Assembly: GCA_026984595.1 (NCBI GenBank)
Contig: JALSRW010000028.1
Span: 1 to 5,628, forward strand
Direction of reading: 5' to 3'
DNA length: 5,628 nt
DNA from: Alphaproteobacteria bacterium
Lineage (GTDB): Bacteria > Pseudomonadota > Alphaproteobacteria > Geminicoccales > Geminicoccaceae
Shown here in pieces: positions 1 to 5,628 of the stretch; the first letter of the stretch is position 1; each line of letters opens with the position of its first letter. Under the pieces are notes generated by a model. The model worked only from the letters and a program-made list of their open reading frames with translations, ran no database searches and was not told the origin of the DNA. Made by a program: the position numbers and the translations under genes.

Positions 1-1
1 C

Positions 2-547
2 ACCCTGCTCGAGCAGCCGCTTCCCGGAGTGTACCTCCTGGGCCTCGAACCGCGCCGCGACGAGCGAGGCTTCTTCGCCCGCTGCTTCTGCCGTGACGAG
101 CTCGCGGCGCTCGGCATCGAGGCCGGAATCCGTCAGGCCAACCTGTCGCACAGCCGCCATCGCGGTACGCTCCGCGGCCTCCATTACCAGCTACCGCCCA
201 GTGCCGAGACCAAGATCCTGCGCTGTCTGCGCGGCCGCATCCACGATGTGGTGCTCGATCTGCGCCCGGATTCGCCGACCTTCGGTCGCAGTTTCGGCAC
301 CGAGCTCGCCGAGGACGACGGCCGGTCGATGGTGGTGCCGCCCGGTTGCGCCCACGGCTTCCTCACCCTGACCGACGATGTGCTGGTACTCTATTTCGTC
401 TCCGCCGCATACGATCCGGACCGGGAGCGTGGCCTGCGCTGGGACGACCCGACTTTCGCCATTCCCTGGCCGTTCCCGCCGAAGGTGATCTCGGCACGCG
501 ACCGCGCCCATCCGGATTTCGATCCGGCATGGCATCTGGCGGCCTGA
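2..547 (+). CDS. RmlC/RfbC-like sugar-nucleotide 3,5-epimerase (5' end cut off by window)
   Basis: Cupin-fold epimerase of the dTDP-4-dehydrorhamnose 3,5-epimerase family. It would invert C3 and/or C5 of a 4-keto-6-deoxy NDP-hexose in the cytoplasm. The reading frame is open from base 2, and the residues before the GTG at 29 (EQPLPGVYLL) match the first strand of RmlC proteins. The GTG is therefore probably internal, and the true start lies only a few codons upstream of the window. Counting from the GTG codon, the family landmarks are GTLRGLHYQ with the catalytic base His52 (cat at 182-184), the CAHGF cupin motif at 108-112, the catalytic Tyr122 in VLYFVS, and Asp158 in ISARDRAHPDF, equivalent to the Asp that pairs with the His. 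Length is normal for the family (about 180 aa). The stop overlaps the next start (TGATG), so the two are probably co-translated. Family assignment is firm; the NDP group and exact sugar are not determined by the sequence. Confidence 0.93.
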   Translation, partial: TLLEQPLPGVYLLGLEPRRDERGFFARCFCRDELAALGIEAGIRQANLSHSRHRGTLRGLHYQLPPSAETKILRCLRGRIHDVVLDLRPDSPTFGRSFGTELAEDDGRSMVVPPGCAHGFLTLTDDVLVLYFVSAAYDPDRERGLRWDDPTFAIPWPFPPKVISARDRAHPDFDPAWHLAA

Positions 548-1518
548 TGCGGGTCCTGTTCACCGGTGCGAGCTCGTTTACCGGCGCCTGGTTCGCCCGC
601 GCCCTGCGCGCACACGGAGCCGAACTGGTTTTGGCCTGCCGCGGTTCCCCCGAGGGCTGGTCGACGCCGCAGCTCGCGCGTCTTTCGATGCTCGGCGGGG
701 ATGTCGAACTCCACACGGGATGCCCGTTCGGCAGCCCCGCGTTCCTGGCACTGCTGGAGCGCCGCGGCCCTTTCGATCTGCTGGCCCTGCACGGTGCACG
801 GGTGGGTGACCACCGCGACCCGCATTTCGACGCTCCTGCGGCACTCGCCGCCAACACCCGCGGTCTCGAGGCGGTGCTCGATCGGCTGACAGGACGGGAA
901 CGAACGGCGATCCTCGCCACCGGCAGCCTGTTCGAGGCCGATGAAGGGCTGGGCGAGCAGCCGCTTCGGGCCTTCAATCCTTATGGCCTGTCCAAGACCC
1001 TGACCTGGCAGGTCCTGCGCTTCGCTGCCGAAAGCCGTGGGCTCACCCTCGGCAAGTTCACCCTGGGCAATCCTTTCGGTCCCTACGAGAAGCCCAATCT
1101 CTGCTCGGCCCTGGCGCGGGCCTGGCTGGCCGGCGAGGCCCCGCTGCTGCGCCAGCCCCATCTGGTGCGGGACCATGCACCGGTGGACCTGCTGGCCGAA
1201 GCCTATGCCCGCTTCGCCCTCTCTCTGCCCTCGCGCCGCGGTACCCTGCGCTGCAATCCGAGCTGCTTCGCCGAGCCCCTGATCGCCTTCGCCGAGCGCC
1301 TGGCCCTCGCGCTTCGACCGCGCCTCGATCGCCCCTGTCGCTATCGCGTCGCCCGCCCGCCGCAGCCGAGCAGCGAGCCGCACATGCGGATCAACACGGA
1401 TCCGCTGCCCGCTCTGGTGCCGGACTGGGATTTCGCCGCCTCCTGGGACCGGCTCGCCGCCTGGTACCGTACGGCCTTCGCCGGCGAGACGCCTCCCACA
1501 CCGGTACCGGCCGGCTGA
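547..1518 (+). CDS. NAD(P)-dependent epimerase/dehydratase (extended SDR), probable sugar-nucleotide 4-ketoreductase or epimerase
   Basis: A 323-residue Rossmann-fold enzyme of the extended SDR family, acting on NDP-sugars in the cytoplasm. The start at 547 is chosen because it overlaps the previous stop and puts the nucleotide-binding strand (MRVLFTGASSFTG) at the N-terminus. The frame stays open back to 346, but that part is a shadow of the epimerase gene. The dinucleotide loop is TGASSFTG (residues 6-13), with Ser in place of the middle Gly of the usual TGxxGxxG. The active site is Ser127 in ATGS and Tyr146/Lys150 in YGLSK. A substrate-side segment follows, with GNPFGPYEKPN (174-184) and VRDHAPVDLLAEAY (207-220); an Arg-Asp followed by a V-D-x-A-like segment is usual in sugar-nucleotide SDRs. 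Directly after a 3,5-epimerase, a 4-keto reduction is the likeliest step, giving a finished deoxysugar nucleotide. It lacks obvious RmlD hallmarks, so calling it dTDP-rhamnose synthase would overreach. Other possibilities are a 4-epimerase or a reductase for CDP- or GDP-linked sugars. Confidence 0.9.
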   Translation: MRVLFTGASSFTGAWFARALRAHGAELVLACRGSPEGWSTPQLARLSMLGGDVELHTGCPFGSPAFLALLERRGPFDLLALHGARVGDHRDPHFDAPAALAANTRGLEAVLDRLTGRERTAILATGSLFEADEGLGEQPLRAFNPYGLSKTLTWQVLRFAAESRGLTLGKFTLGNPFGPYEKPNLCSALARAWLAGEAPLLRQPHLVRDHAPVDLLAEAYARFALSLPSRRGTLRCNPSCFAEPLIAFAERLALALRPRLDRPCRYRVARPPQPSSEPHMRINTDPLPALVPDWDFAASWDRLAAWYRTAFAGETPPTPVPAG

Positions 1519-1542
1519 ACCAGCTTCGGGAGTCCGTCGTCG

Positions 1543-2511
1543 ATGCCATCCATCTCCCGCTCCACTTCCCCGCCTTCCATCGGTGTGGTGATCGTCACCT
1601 ACCGCGCCCGCGAGCAGCTCGGCCGCTGCCTGCCGCCGCTGCTGGCCTCGCCCCTGCGCCCGCGCCTGCTGGTGGTCAACAGCAGCTCCGGCGACGGCAC
1701 GGTGGAGCGGGCGCGCGAGCTCGGCGCCGAGACCTGGGTGGTGCCGCGCGAAACCTTCAATCACGGAGCGACCCGGGAAGCGGCACGCCGCCGTCTGGCG
1801 ACGGACATCGTGGTGATGATGACCCCCGACGCTCATGCCACCTCTCCGGCCTTCCTCGAGCGCCTCGTCGCCCCGGTCGCCGAGGGCCGCGCGGCGGTGG
1901 CCTATGCCCGCCAGATCGCCGCTGCCGACGCCGACCCGATCGCCCGCTTCGGGCGGATCTTCGCCTTTCCCGAGACCAGTGAGATCCGGAGCGCGGCGGA
2001 TTGGCGCGATCGCGGCAGTGCCGTCCACTTCTGCTCCAACGCCTGTGCCGCTTGGTCGCAGGAGGCGCTCGACGAGATCGGCGGCTTCCGTCCGACCCTG
2101 GTCAGCGAGGAGACCATCGCCGTGGTCGAGCTGCTGGAACGCGGTCACCGCATCGCCTATGTGGCCGAGGCGGAGGTGGTCCACTCCCATCCCACCAGCC
2201 TGCTCGGCGATTTCCGACGCCAGTTCGATATCGGGCTGACCCGCCGTCTCTTCGCCCGGCAGCTCCTCGCCCACGGTACCGACGAGCAGCGCGGCCTTCT
2301 CTATCTGCGCGAACTCACCGCATATCTGCTGCGCGAGGCCCCCGCCCTCCTTCCCTATGCCTGGCTGCACACCGCCCTGCGCTATGCCGGCTACCGGCTG
2401 GGACGGATGGGGCCGTGCCTGCCGGAAGGCTGGCGACGGCGGCTGAGCAGCCAGGATTTCTTCTGGCTGGAGCCGCCGGCGCGGCGTCTGGCGGCCGGAC
2501 TGCCGGCCTGA
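1543..2511 (+). CDS. Glycosyltransferase family 2 (rhamnosyltransferase-like)
   Basis: A 322-residue GT-A fold transferase, expected to add one sugar from an NDP donor to a lipid-linked glycan at the cytoplasmic membrane. The GT2 pattern runs in order: first strand GVVIVTY (14-20), NSSSGDGT at 46-53 where D(S/D)SSxDGT is usual, FNHGATRE at 72-79, the metal-binding-type Asp96 in MMTPDAHA, YARQ at 121-124 followed by a DADPI segment, SNACAAW (165-171), IGGF (179-182), SEET (188-191) in the place of the common GEDT, and VVHSHP (212-217) before an FRRQFDIG segment. FNHG, the YxRQ-DA-PI segment and the HSH/FDIG tail are typical of the rhamnosyltransferase-like GT2 group. No membrane helix is evident. 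ATG 1543 is the first possible start: the preceding in-frame stop is the TGA at 1516-1518 and no GTG, TTG or CTG lies between. GGGAG at 1528-1532 can serve as ribosome binding site. The donor is plausibly the deoxysugar made by the two genes upstream (inference). Confidence 0.9.
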   Translation: MPSISRSTSPPSIGVVIVTYRAREQLGRCLPPLLASPLRPRLLVVNSSSGDGTVERARELGAETWVVPRETFNHGATREAARRRLATDIVVMMTPDAHATSPAFLERLVAPVAEGRAAVAYARQIAAADADPIARFGRIFAFPETSEIRSAADWRDRGSAVHFCSNACAAWSQEALDEIGGFRPTLVSEETIAVVELLERGHRIAYVAEAEVVHSHPTSLLGDFRRQFDIGLTRRLFARQLLAHGTDEQRGLLYLRELTAYLLREAPALLPYAWLHTALRYAGYRLGRMGPCLPEGWRRRLSSQDFFWLEPPARRLAAGLPA

Positions 2512-2513
2512 GG
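2510..2513 (+). promoter_or_regulatory. Ribosome binding site of the GT4 gene
   Basis: GAGG, overlapping the TGA of the GT2 gene and five bases before ATG 2519. The whole leader reads GAGGCGGCGATG, nearly the same as the leader of the fusion gene. The spacing supports ATG 2519 as the start and suggests coupled translation. Confidence 0.5.
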
Positions 2514-2518
2514 CGGCG

Positions 2519-3646
2519 ATGCGCGTCCTGTTCGTCACCAACAACCGGTTCCCGCCGCGCGAGGGCATCGCCGGCCATATCGCCGGTCTCGCGCGGGCGC
2601 TCCGCGATCGCGGACACCCGGTCGAGGTGCTGGCCCGCGGGCGCCGGCCGCTGGGCTGGCAGAGCGGCACCCACGAGGGCATCCCCTACACCCTCTACCC
2701 CTTTCCGCCCCTGAAGCCCTTTCATCACCGCCTCACCCGGCCGCTGCTGGAGCGCTGGCTGGCACGCAACGCCCACCGGTTCGACCTCGTGCATTTCCAT
2801 TTGCCGCTGCTGCCCCCCCTGCAGACCAATCTGCCGCGGCTGGTGACGGTGCACACACCGATGCTCACCGACACTTCCTCGATCCCGGAACGGGGTTTGT
2901 GGCCGCTGGCGATGCGCGCCAATGCACGCCTGTTCAGCCGCGGCTACGAGCAGTGGCATCTCGACCGTGCCGACATCCTGCTGACCGTGTCGACGCAGGT
3001 CGCAGGGGAGCTCGCCGCCCATTACCGGCTCGGCGGGCGGCGGCCGATCGTCCTGCCCAATGGCGTCGACACCCGCTTCTTCGCGTTCGCGCCGCTGGAA
3101 CGCCGTGAACCTTTCCTCCTCTATGTCGGCCGCCTGGGCTACCGCAAGGGATTGGAACGCCTTCTCGACGCCTTTGCCCGACTGCGGCGGGACGGTCTCC
3201 ATCTCGTGCTGCTCGGCGAGGGGCCGTTGCGCCGCCGCCTGGCCCGCCGGGCGCAGGCCCTCGGCGTCGCCGATCGCGTGGTCTTCCCGGGCTTTGCCGA
3301 CCGGCGAGGCGTGCGCGATTGGCTGCAGCGTGCCGCCTGCCTGGTCCATGCCGCCGACTACGAGGGGTTTCCTCTGGTCCTGCTCGAGGCCATGGCCTGC
3401 GGCACACCGATCGTAACGACTCCGATCGGTGCGCTCGCCGATCTGCCACCCCGCCCGCCGCTGCTGGTGGCACGACCCGATCCGGAAAGCCTCGCCGCGA
3501 CCATCGCCACGCTGTTCGAGGCGCCCGGTCTGACCGCCCTGCGGGTGGCCGCGGCCCGATCCCTGGTCGAACGCGCATTCGACTGGAGCGTGACGGCCGA
3601 GCGGCTGGCCACGCTCTACGGCAGCCTGTTCCGCGAGGCGGCATGA
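2519..3646 (+). CDS. Glycosyltransferase family 4 (GT-B, retaining)
   Basis: A 375-residue GT4 enzyme with both GT-B Rossmann domains and canonical donor-site motifs, expected to transfer a sugar from an NDP donor during glycan assembly at the cytoplasmic membrane. The N-terminal domain starts with MRVLFVTNNRFPP and a glycine-rich acceptor loop (GIAGHIAGLARAL, 16-28), then VHFH (91-94), VTVHTP (109-114) and VLPNGVD (178-184), which precedes the C-terminal domain. The C-terminal domain has GRLGYRKG (204-211), with Arg205 and Lys210 positioned for the donor diphosphate, LGEGP (232-236), and the E-x7-E motif Glu282/Glu290 in EGFPLVLLE, then AMACGTPIV. Length is normal for GT4. The start lies 7 bases after the preceding stop, with a GAGG motif (2510-2513) in front. 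The stop overlaps the next start (ATGA at 3643-3646). The sugar transferred cannot be read from sequence. Confidence 0.93.
   Translation: MRVLFVTNNRFPPREGIAGHIAGLARALRDRGHPVEVLARGRRPLGWQSGTHEGIPYTLYPFPPLKPFHHRLTRPLLERWLARNAHRFDLVHFHLPLLPPLQTNLPRLVTVHTPMLTDTSSIPERGLWPLAMRANARLFSRGYEQWHLDRADILLTVSTQVAGELAAHYRLGGRRPIVLPNGVDTRFFAFAPLERREPFLLYVGRLGYRKGLERLLDAFARLRRDGLHLVLLGEGPLRRRLARRAQALGVADRVVFPGFADRRGVRDWLQRAACLVHAADYEGFPLVLLEAMACGTPIVTTPIGALADLPPRPPLLVARPDPESLAATIATLFEAPGLTALRVAAARSLVERAFDWSVTAERLATLYGSLFREAA
3635..3638 (+). promoter_or_regulatory. Ribosome binding site of the GT/kinase fusion gene
   Basis: GAGG inside the last codons of the GT4 gene, four bases before ATG 3643 (GAGGCGGCATG). 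It decides the start at 3643 over the many upstream in-frame codons that lie within the GT4 gene. The spacing is slightly short, and ATGA overlap coupling probably contributes. Confidence 0.5.
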
Positions 3647-5463
3647 GCCCGGCCCGCCTCGCCGCCGCGTCGAACGCGCGTCCTCCGGTGCTGCTCCTCT
3701 GCTTCGGCTTCGACGATCATCGGCTCGGCCGGCAGCCCTGGTACACCGTCCACGGTCTGGCGCTGGGTCTGCGTGCCCATGGCCGTGAGGTGACCCTTCT
3801 CACCGATGCCCGGAACCCGCCCGCAAAGTCCGGCTACACGGTGCTGCGCGTGCCCCGCCTGCTGCGCGGGGGCCGGCCCGCGGCGGATGTGCAGGTGATC
3901 GCCCGCGGCCTGCGCCCCGAGCGCATCTTCATCCTCGGCGGACTTCTCGAGCTGGCCCGCCTGCGGCGGCTCGATCTGGGCGCGCCGGTCCACTACATCC
4001 TCGCCAGCCCGCGCCTGCGCCTTCGCGAGATCCTCCCGGTCGGCGCCCGCGCCCTGTGGCGGGAGCGGGCGTTCCTCCTGCGTGCCTTCGTCAATGCCCT
4101 GCTGCCGGGATGGCTGTTGCGTCGGGCCGTGGCCCGAAGCGGGCTCGCCGATCTCGTCTATCTCAGTCCCACCACGCGCGAACGGTTGTGTCGTCTGGGT
4201 CTGCCCCGCGGTCGGCTGCTGGTACCCCAGCTCACCCGGCCGATGCCGCAGATGACGCCCCGTCCGGGCGGGCCGCCCCGGAATCTGGCCTATTTCGGCC
4301 CACCGCTCGCCGCCCGGGGAGCCTGGCTGGTGGTCAGGACCTTCGAGCAGCTCTGTGCGCGCGGCACCGATCTCCGCCTGCTGATGCTGCTCCGCCCCGA
4401 CGATCCCTCGGCACTCGCCGCCCTGCGACGACGGATCGCCCGGAGCCGCTGGCGACAGCGCATCACCATCGAGACCCGCCATCTCGACGAGGCCTCGCTC
4501 GTCCGTCGGCTGGCCGATTGTCACATCTTCCTCCTGCCCTTCCTGGCGCCGGTCTCGGAAGTGCCGCTGGTGGTCATCGAAGCGGCTCTTACGGCGCGGC
4601 GGGTGGTGCTGCTCGACCGGCCCGGGATCGGCGACTACGGAAGACGGCTCGGAGCGACCGTCGTCGCCAGCCCACAGCGGCTCGCGGAGGCCATTCGGGA
4701 GGTCCTCGATGCACCCCCGAAACGGCCGGAGCTCACTGCCCGCTTCACCGACTGGCGCACGGCCACCGCACCGTTGCTGCGAGAGGGCGGCAGCCCGGCA
4801 TCCCCTCCGTTGCGCCTGATCGCCGTATGCGGCGCCGACGGAACCGGCAAGACCACCCTCGCCGACGCCCTGGCGCGGGAGCTGCGCGCAGACGGCCTCG
4901 AGCCCCTGCGGGTGTGGAGCCGGTTTCGCAACTATCTCTCCCTGCCCTTTTTGGCCGTCATGCATCTGACCGGACATTGCCGTCGCATCCGCCGCGACGG
5001 CGTGACGGTCGGGATTCGCGACTTCCGCCGCAATCCGCTGCTGGCGCATACCTTCCTGTTGCTGCAGACGATCGACCAGGTTCTCGACATCCTGCTGCGC
5101 TTCCGGCTGCGCCGCGGGCTGCTGCTGGCCGATCGCTGCCTCTACGACACGCTGGTGGATCTGGCCCACGATTCGGGCCGGCCGGACTTCGTCTTCCGCC
5201 GCATCGCCCCGCTGCTGCTGCCATTGCTGCCGGAGCCGCGGCGCGTGGTGCTGCTCACCCGGCGGCCGGCGCTGGTCGCCCGGGATCGGCCCGACGCCCT
5301 GGCCGACGGGCGCGAAGCGGTGCGCCGCCGGCTCTACGAACGTCTGGCGCGCGAGCTCGACCTGCCGGTGGTCGCCAGCGAGGGGGCGGTGGACGAGACA
5401 CTGCGGGAACTCTCGCGCCGGCTAGTGGAAGCCGCGCCCGAACGCCAGGACAGGGCCGCATGA
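3643..5463 (+). CDS. Fusion protein: GT4-like GT-B domain + thymidylate-kinase-like P-loop domain
   Basis: A 606-residue two-part protein. Residues ~15-365 look like a GT-B glycosyltransferase: N-terminal domain with VLLLCFGFDDHRLGRQPWY and an HGLALGLRAHGREVTLL helix-strand unit, then a C-terminal domain from LAYFGPP (215-221) through FLLPFLAP to VPLVVIEAAL and GDYGRRLG. Against GT4 motifs, the GR-xxxx-KG loop reads GPPLAARG (219-226) and the first Glu of E-x7-E is Ser305 (Glu306 is one residue late), while Glu313 remains. Residues ~390-600 form a kinase-like domain: LIAVCG, then Walker A GADGTGKTT (397-405), a DR motif in ADRCLYDTLVD (Asp497-Arg498), and VVLLTRRPALVARDRPDAL (535 onward), where dTMP kinases have their substrate/LID-region strand. 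The start at 3643 is set by the ATGA overlap with the GT4 gene and a GAGG motif at 3635-3638; the frame stays open back to 3319, but that part shadows the GT4 gene. No frameshift or internal stop separates the halves. Kinase substrate is unknown. True dTMP kinase activity is unlikely, given the context and the altered DR motif. Confidence 0.85.
   Translation: MSPARLAAASNARPPVLLLCFGFDDHRLGRQPWYTVHGLALGLRAHGREVTLLTDARNPPAKSGYTVLRVPRLLRGGRPAADVQVIARGLRPERIFILGGLLELARLRRLDLGAPVHYILASPRLRLREILPVGARALWRERAFLLRAFVNALLPGWLLRRAVARSGLADLVYLSPTTRERLCRLGLPRGRLLVPQLTRPMPQMTPRPGGPPRNLAYFGPPLAARGAWLVVRTFEQLCARGTDLRLLMLLRPDDPSALAALRRRIARSRWRQRITIETRHLDEASLVRRLADCHIFLLPFLAPVSEVPLVVIEAALTARRVVLLDRPGIGDYGRRLGATVVASPQRLAEAIREVLDAPPKRPELTARFTDWRTATAPLLREGGSPASPPLRLIAVCGADGTGKTTLADALARELRADGLEPLRVWSRFRNYLSLPFLAVMHLTGHCRRIRRDGVTVGIRDFRRNPLLAHTFLLLQTIDQVLDILLRFRLRRGLLLADRCLYDTLVDLAHDSGRPDFVFRRIAPLLLPLLPEPRRVVLLTRRPALVARDRPDALADGREAVRRRLYERLARELDLPVVASEGAVDETLRELSRRLVEAAPERQDRAA
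5447..5450 (+). promoter_or_regulatory. Ribosome binding site of the last, partial glycosyltransferase gene
   Basis: AGGA nine bases before ATG 5460, inside the 3' end of the fusion gene. It supports the overlapping start. Confidence 0.4.
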
Positions 5464-5628
5464 TCTACGTGTTCTACAACAACGATCCCCTGGCCCAGGA
5501 TCAGGGCGGCGGTGCCGAGCATTTCCGCGCCCTGCATCGGGCGCTCTTGAAATCCGGACTGCCCTTCCGGCTGGTGGCGGCTCGTCTCCAGCAGCACCGC
5601 CGGGCGCCGCACATCGAGTACGTCTCCG
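5460..5628 (+). CDS. Glycosyltransferase, GT4-like N-terminus (3' end beyond window)
   Basis: The first 56 codons of a gene that runs off the window. It begins with MIYVFYNNDPLAQDQGGGAE, followed by HFRALHRALLKSGLPFRLVAARL. A short hydrophobic strand, then a glycine-rich GGGAE turn leading into an amphipathic helix (HFRALHRALLKSG) and a second strand (FRLVAAR), is the usual beginning of a GT-B glycosyltransferase, where the Gly-rich loop lies at the acceptor side. The start is supported by an ATGA overlap with the preceding stop (ATG 5460-5462, TGA 5461-5463) and an AGGA at 5447-5450, nine bases upstream. It probably adds another sugar to the same glycan. The donor-binding half is not visible, so the family assignment is tentative. 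Confidence 0.65.
   Translation, partial: MIYVFYNNDPLAQDQGGGAEHFRALHRALLKSGLPFRLVAARLQQHRRAPHIEYVS

Noticed and set aside
346..546. A 67-codon N-terminal extension of the SDR gene
   Set aside because: It overlaps the conserved 3' half of the epimerase in another frame and would put an Arg/Pro-rich leader before the cofactor-binding strand. ATG 547 matches the usual SDR start.
1511..1529. A small hairpin (CCG-GCTG, AAC loop, CAGC-TT-CGG) around the SDR stop, next to the 10-base palindrome CCGGTACCGG at 1501-1510
   Set aside because: The stem is short and bulged with no T run after it, so it is not a terminator. Such pairings are common by chance in GC-rich DNA. It partly covers GGGAG at 1528-1532, but that is too weak to claim regulation.
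391..2682. A 763-codon open frame on the - strand
   Set aside because: It lies antisense to three well-supported genes and its translation is low-complexity (Gly, Arg, Ala, Gln rich) with no recognisable domain. Long antisense frames are expected when third positions are G/C-rich.
2001..2714. A 237-codon open frame on the + strand across the GT2/GT4 junction
   Set aside because: It is out of frame with both genes and Arg/Pro/Ala rich. The in-frame GT2 and GT4 motifs explain the DNA fully.
2315..3349. A 344-codon open frame on the - strand
   Set aside because: It is antisense to the GT2 end and the GT4 gene, with no domain signal. Same explanation as the other antisense frames.
3319..3642. 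A 108-codon N-terminal extension of the fusion gene
   Set aside because: It lies within the C-terminal donor domain of the GT4 gene in another frame and has no motif. The ATGA overlap at 3643 gives a normal GT-B N-terminus.
3616..5169. A 517-codon open frame on the - strand
   Set aside because: It is antisense to the GT/kinase fusion, rich in Gln, Gly and Arg, and has no motif. It is a GC-bias shadow.

Overview
The window is one stretch of a cell-surface polysaccharide (O-antigen, capsule or exopolysaccharide) biosynthesis cluster. All genes are on the + strand and packed head to tail. The DNA is very GC-rich with strong G/C bias at third codon positions. The protein families look like those of a high-GC Gram-negative proteobacterium, but I cannot name the genus. 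There is no RNA gene, insertion sequence, CRISPR array, promoter or convincing terminator, so the promoter is probably upstream of the window and the operon continues past its end.

Positions 1-1518 hold a sugar-nucleotide tailoring pair. The first gene is an RmlC/RfbC-type cupin 3,5-epimerase whose first few codons lie before the window and whose catalytic residues are intact. It overlaps, as TGATG, an extended short-chain dehydrogenase/reductase (SDR) with a YxxxK catalytic pair. An epimerase followed by an SDR is the usual way to finish a 6-deoxy-L-hexose from a 4-keto-6-deoxy NDP-sugar. The SDR does not look like a classical RmlD, so the product may not be dTDP-L-rhamnose.

Positions 1543-3646 hold two glycosyltransferases: a GT2 enzyme of the rhamnosyltransferase-like group, then a canonical GT4 enzyme. 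Positions 3643-5463 encode an unusual 606-residue protein. Its N-terminal two thirds is a GT4-like GT-B fold with eroded donor-site motifs, and its C-terminal third is a thymidylate-kinase-like P-loop domain. From 5460 a further glycosyltransferase (GT4-like N-terminus) begins and runs off the end.

The inferred logic is that the first two genes make an activated deoxysugar and the glycosyltransferases assemble a repeat unit on a lipid carrier at the inner face of the cytoplasmic membrane. The kinase-like fusion has an unknown phosphorylation or regulatory role. The strongest second-look item is this GT/kinase fusion with its degenerate GT motifs.
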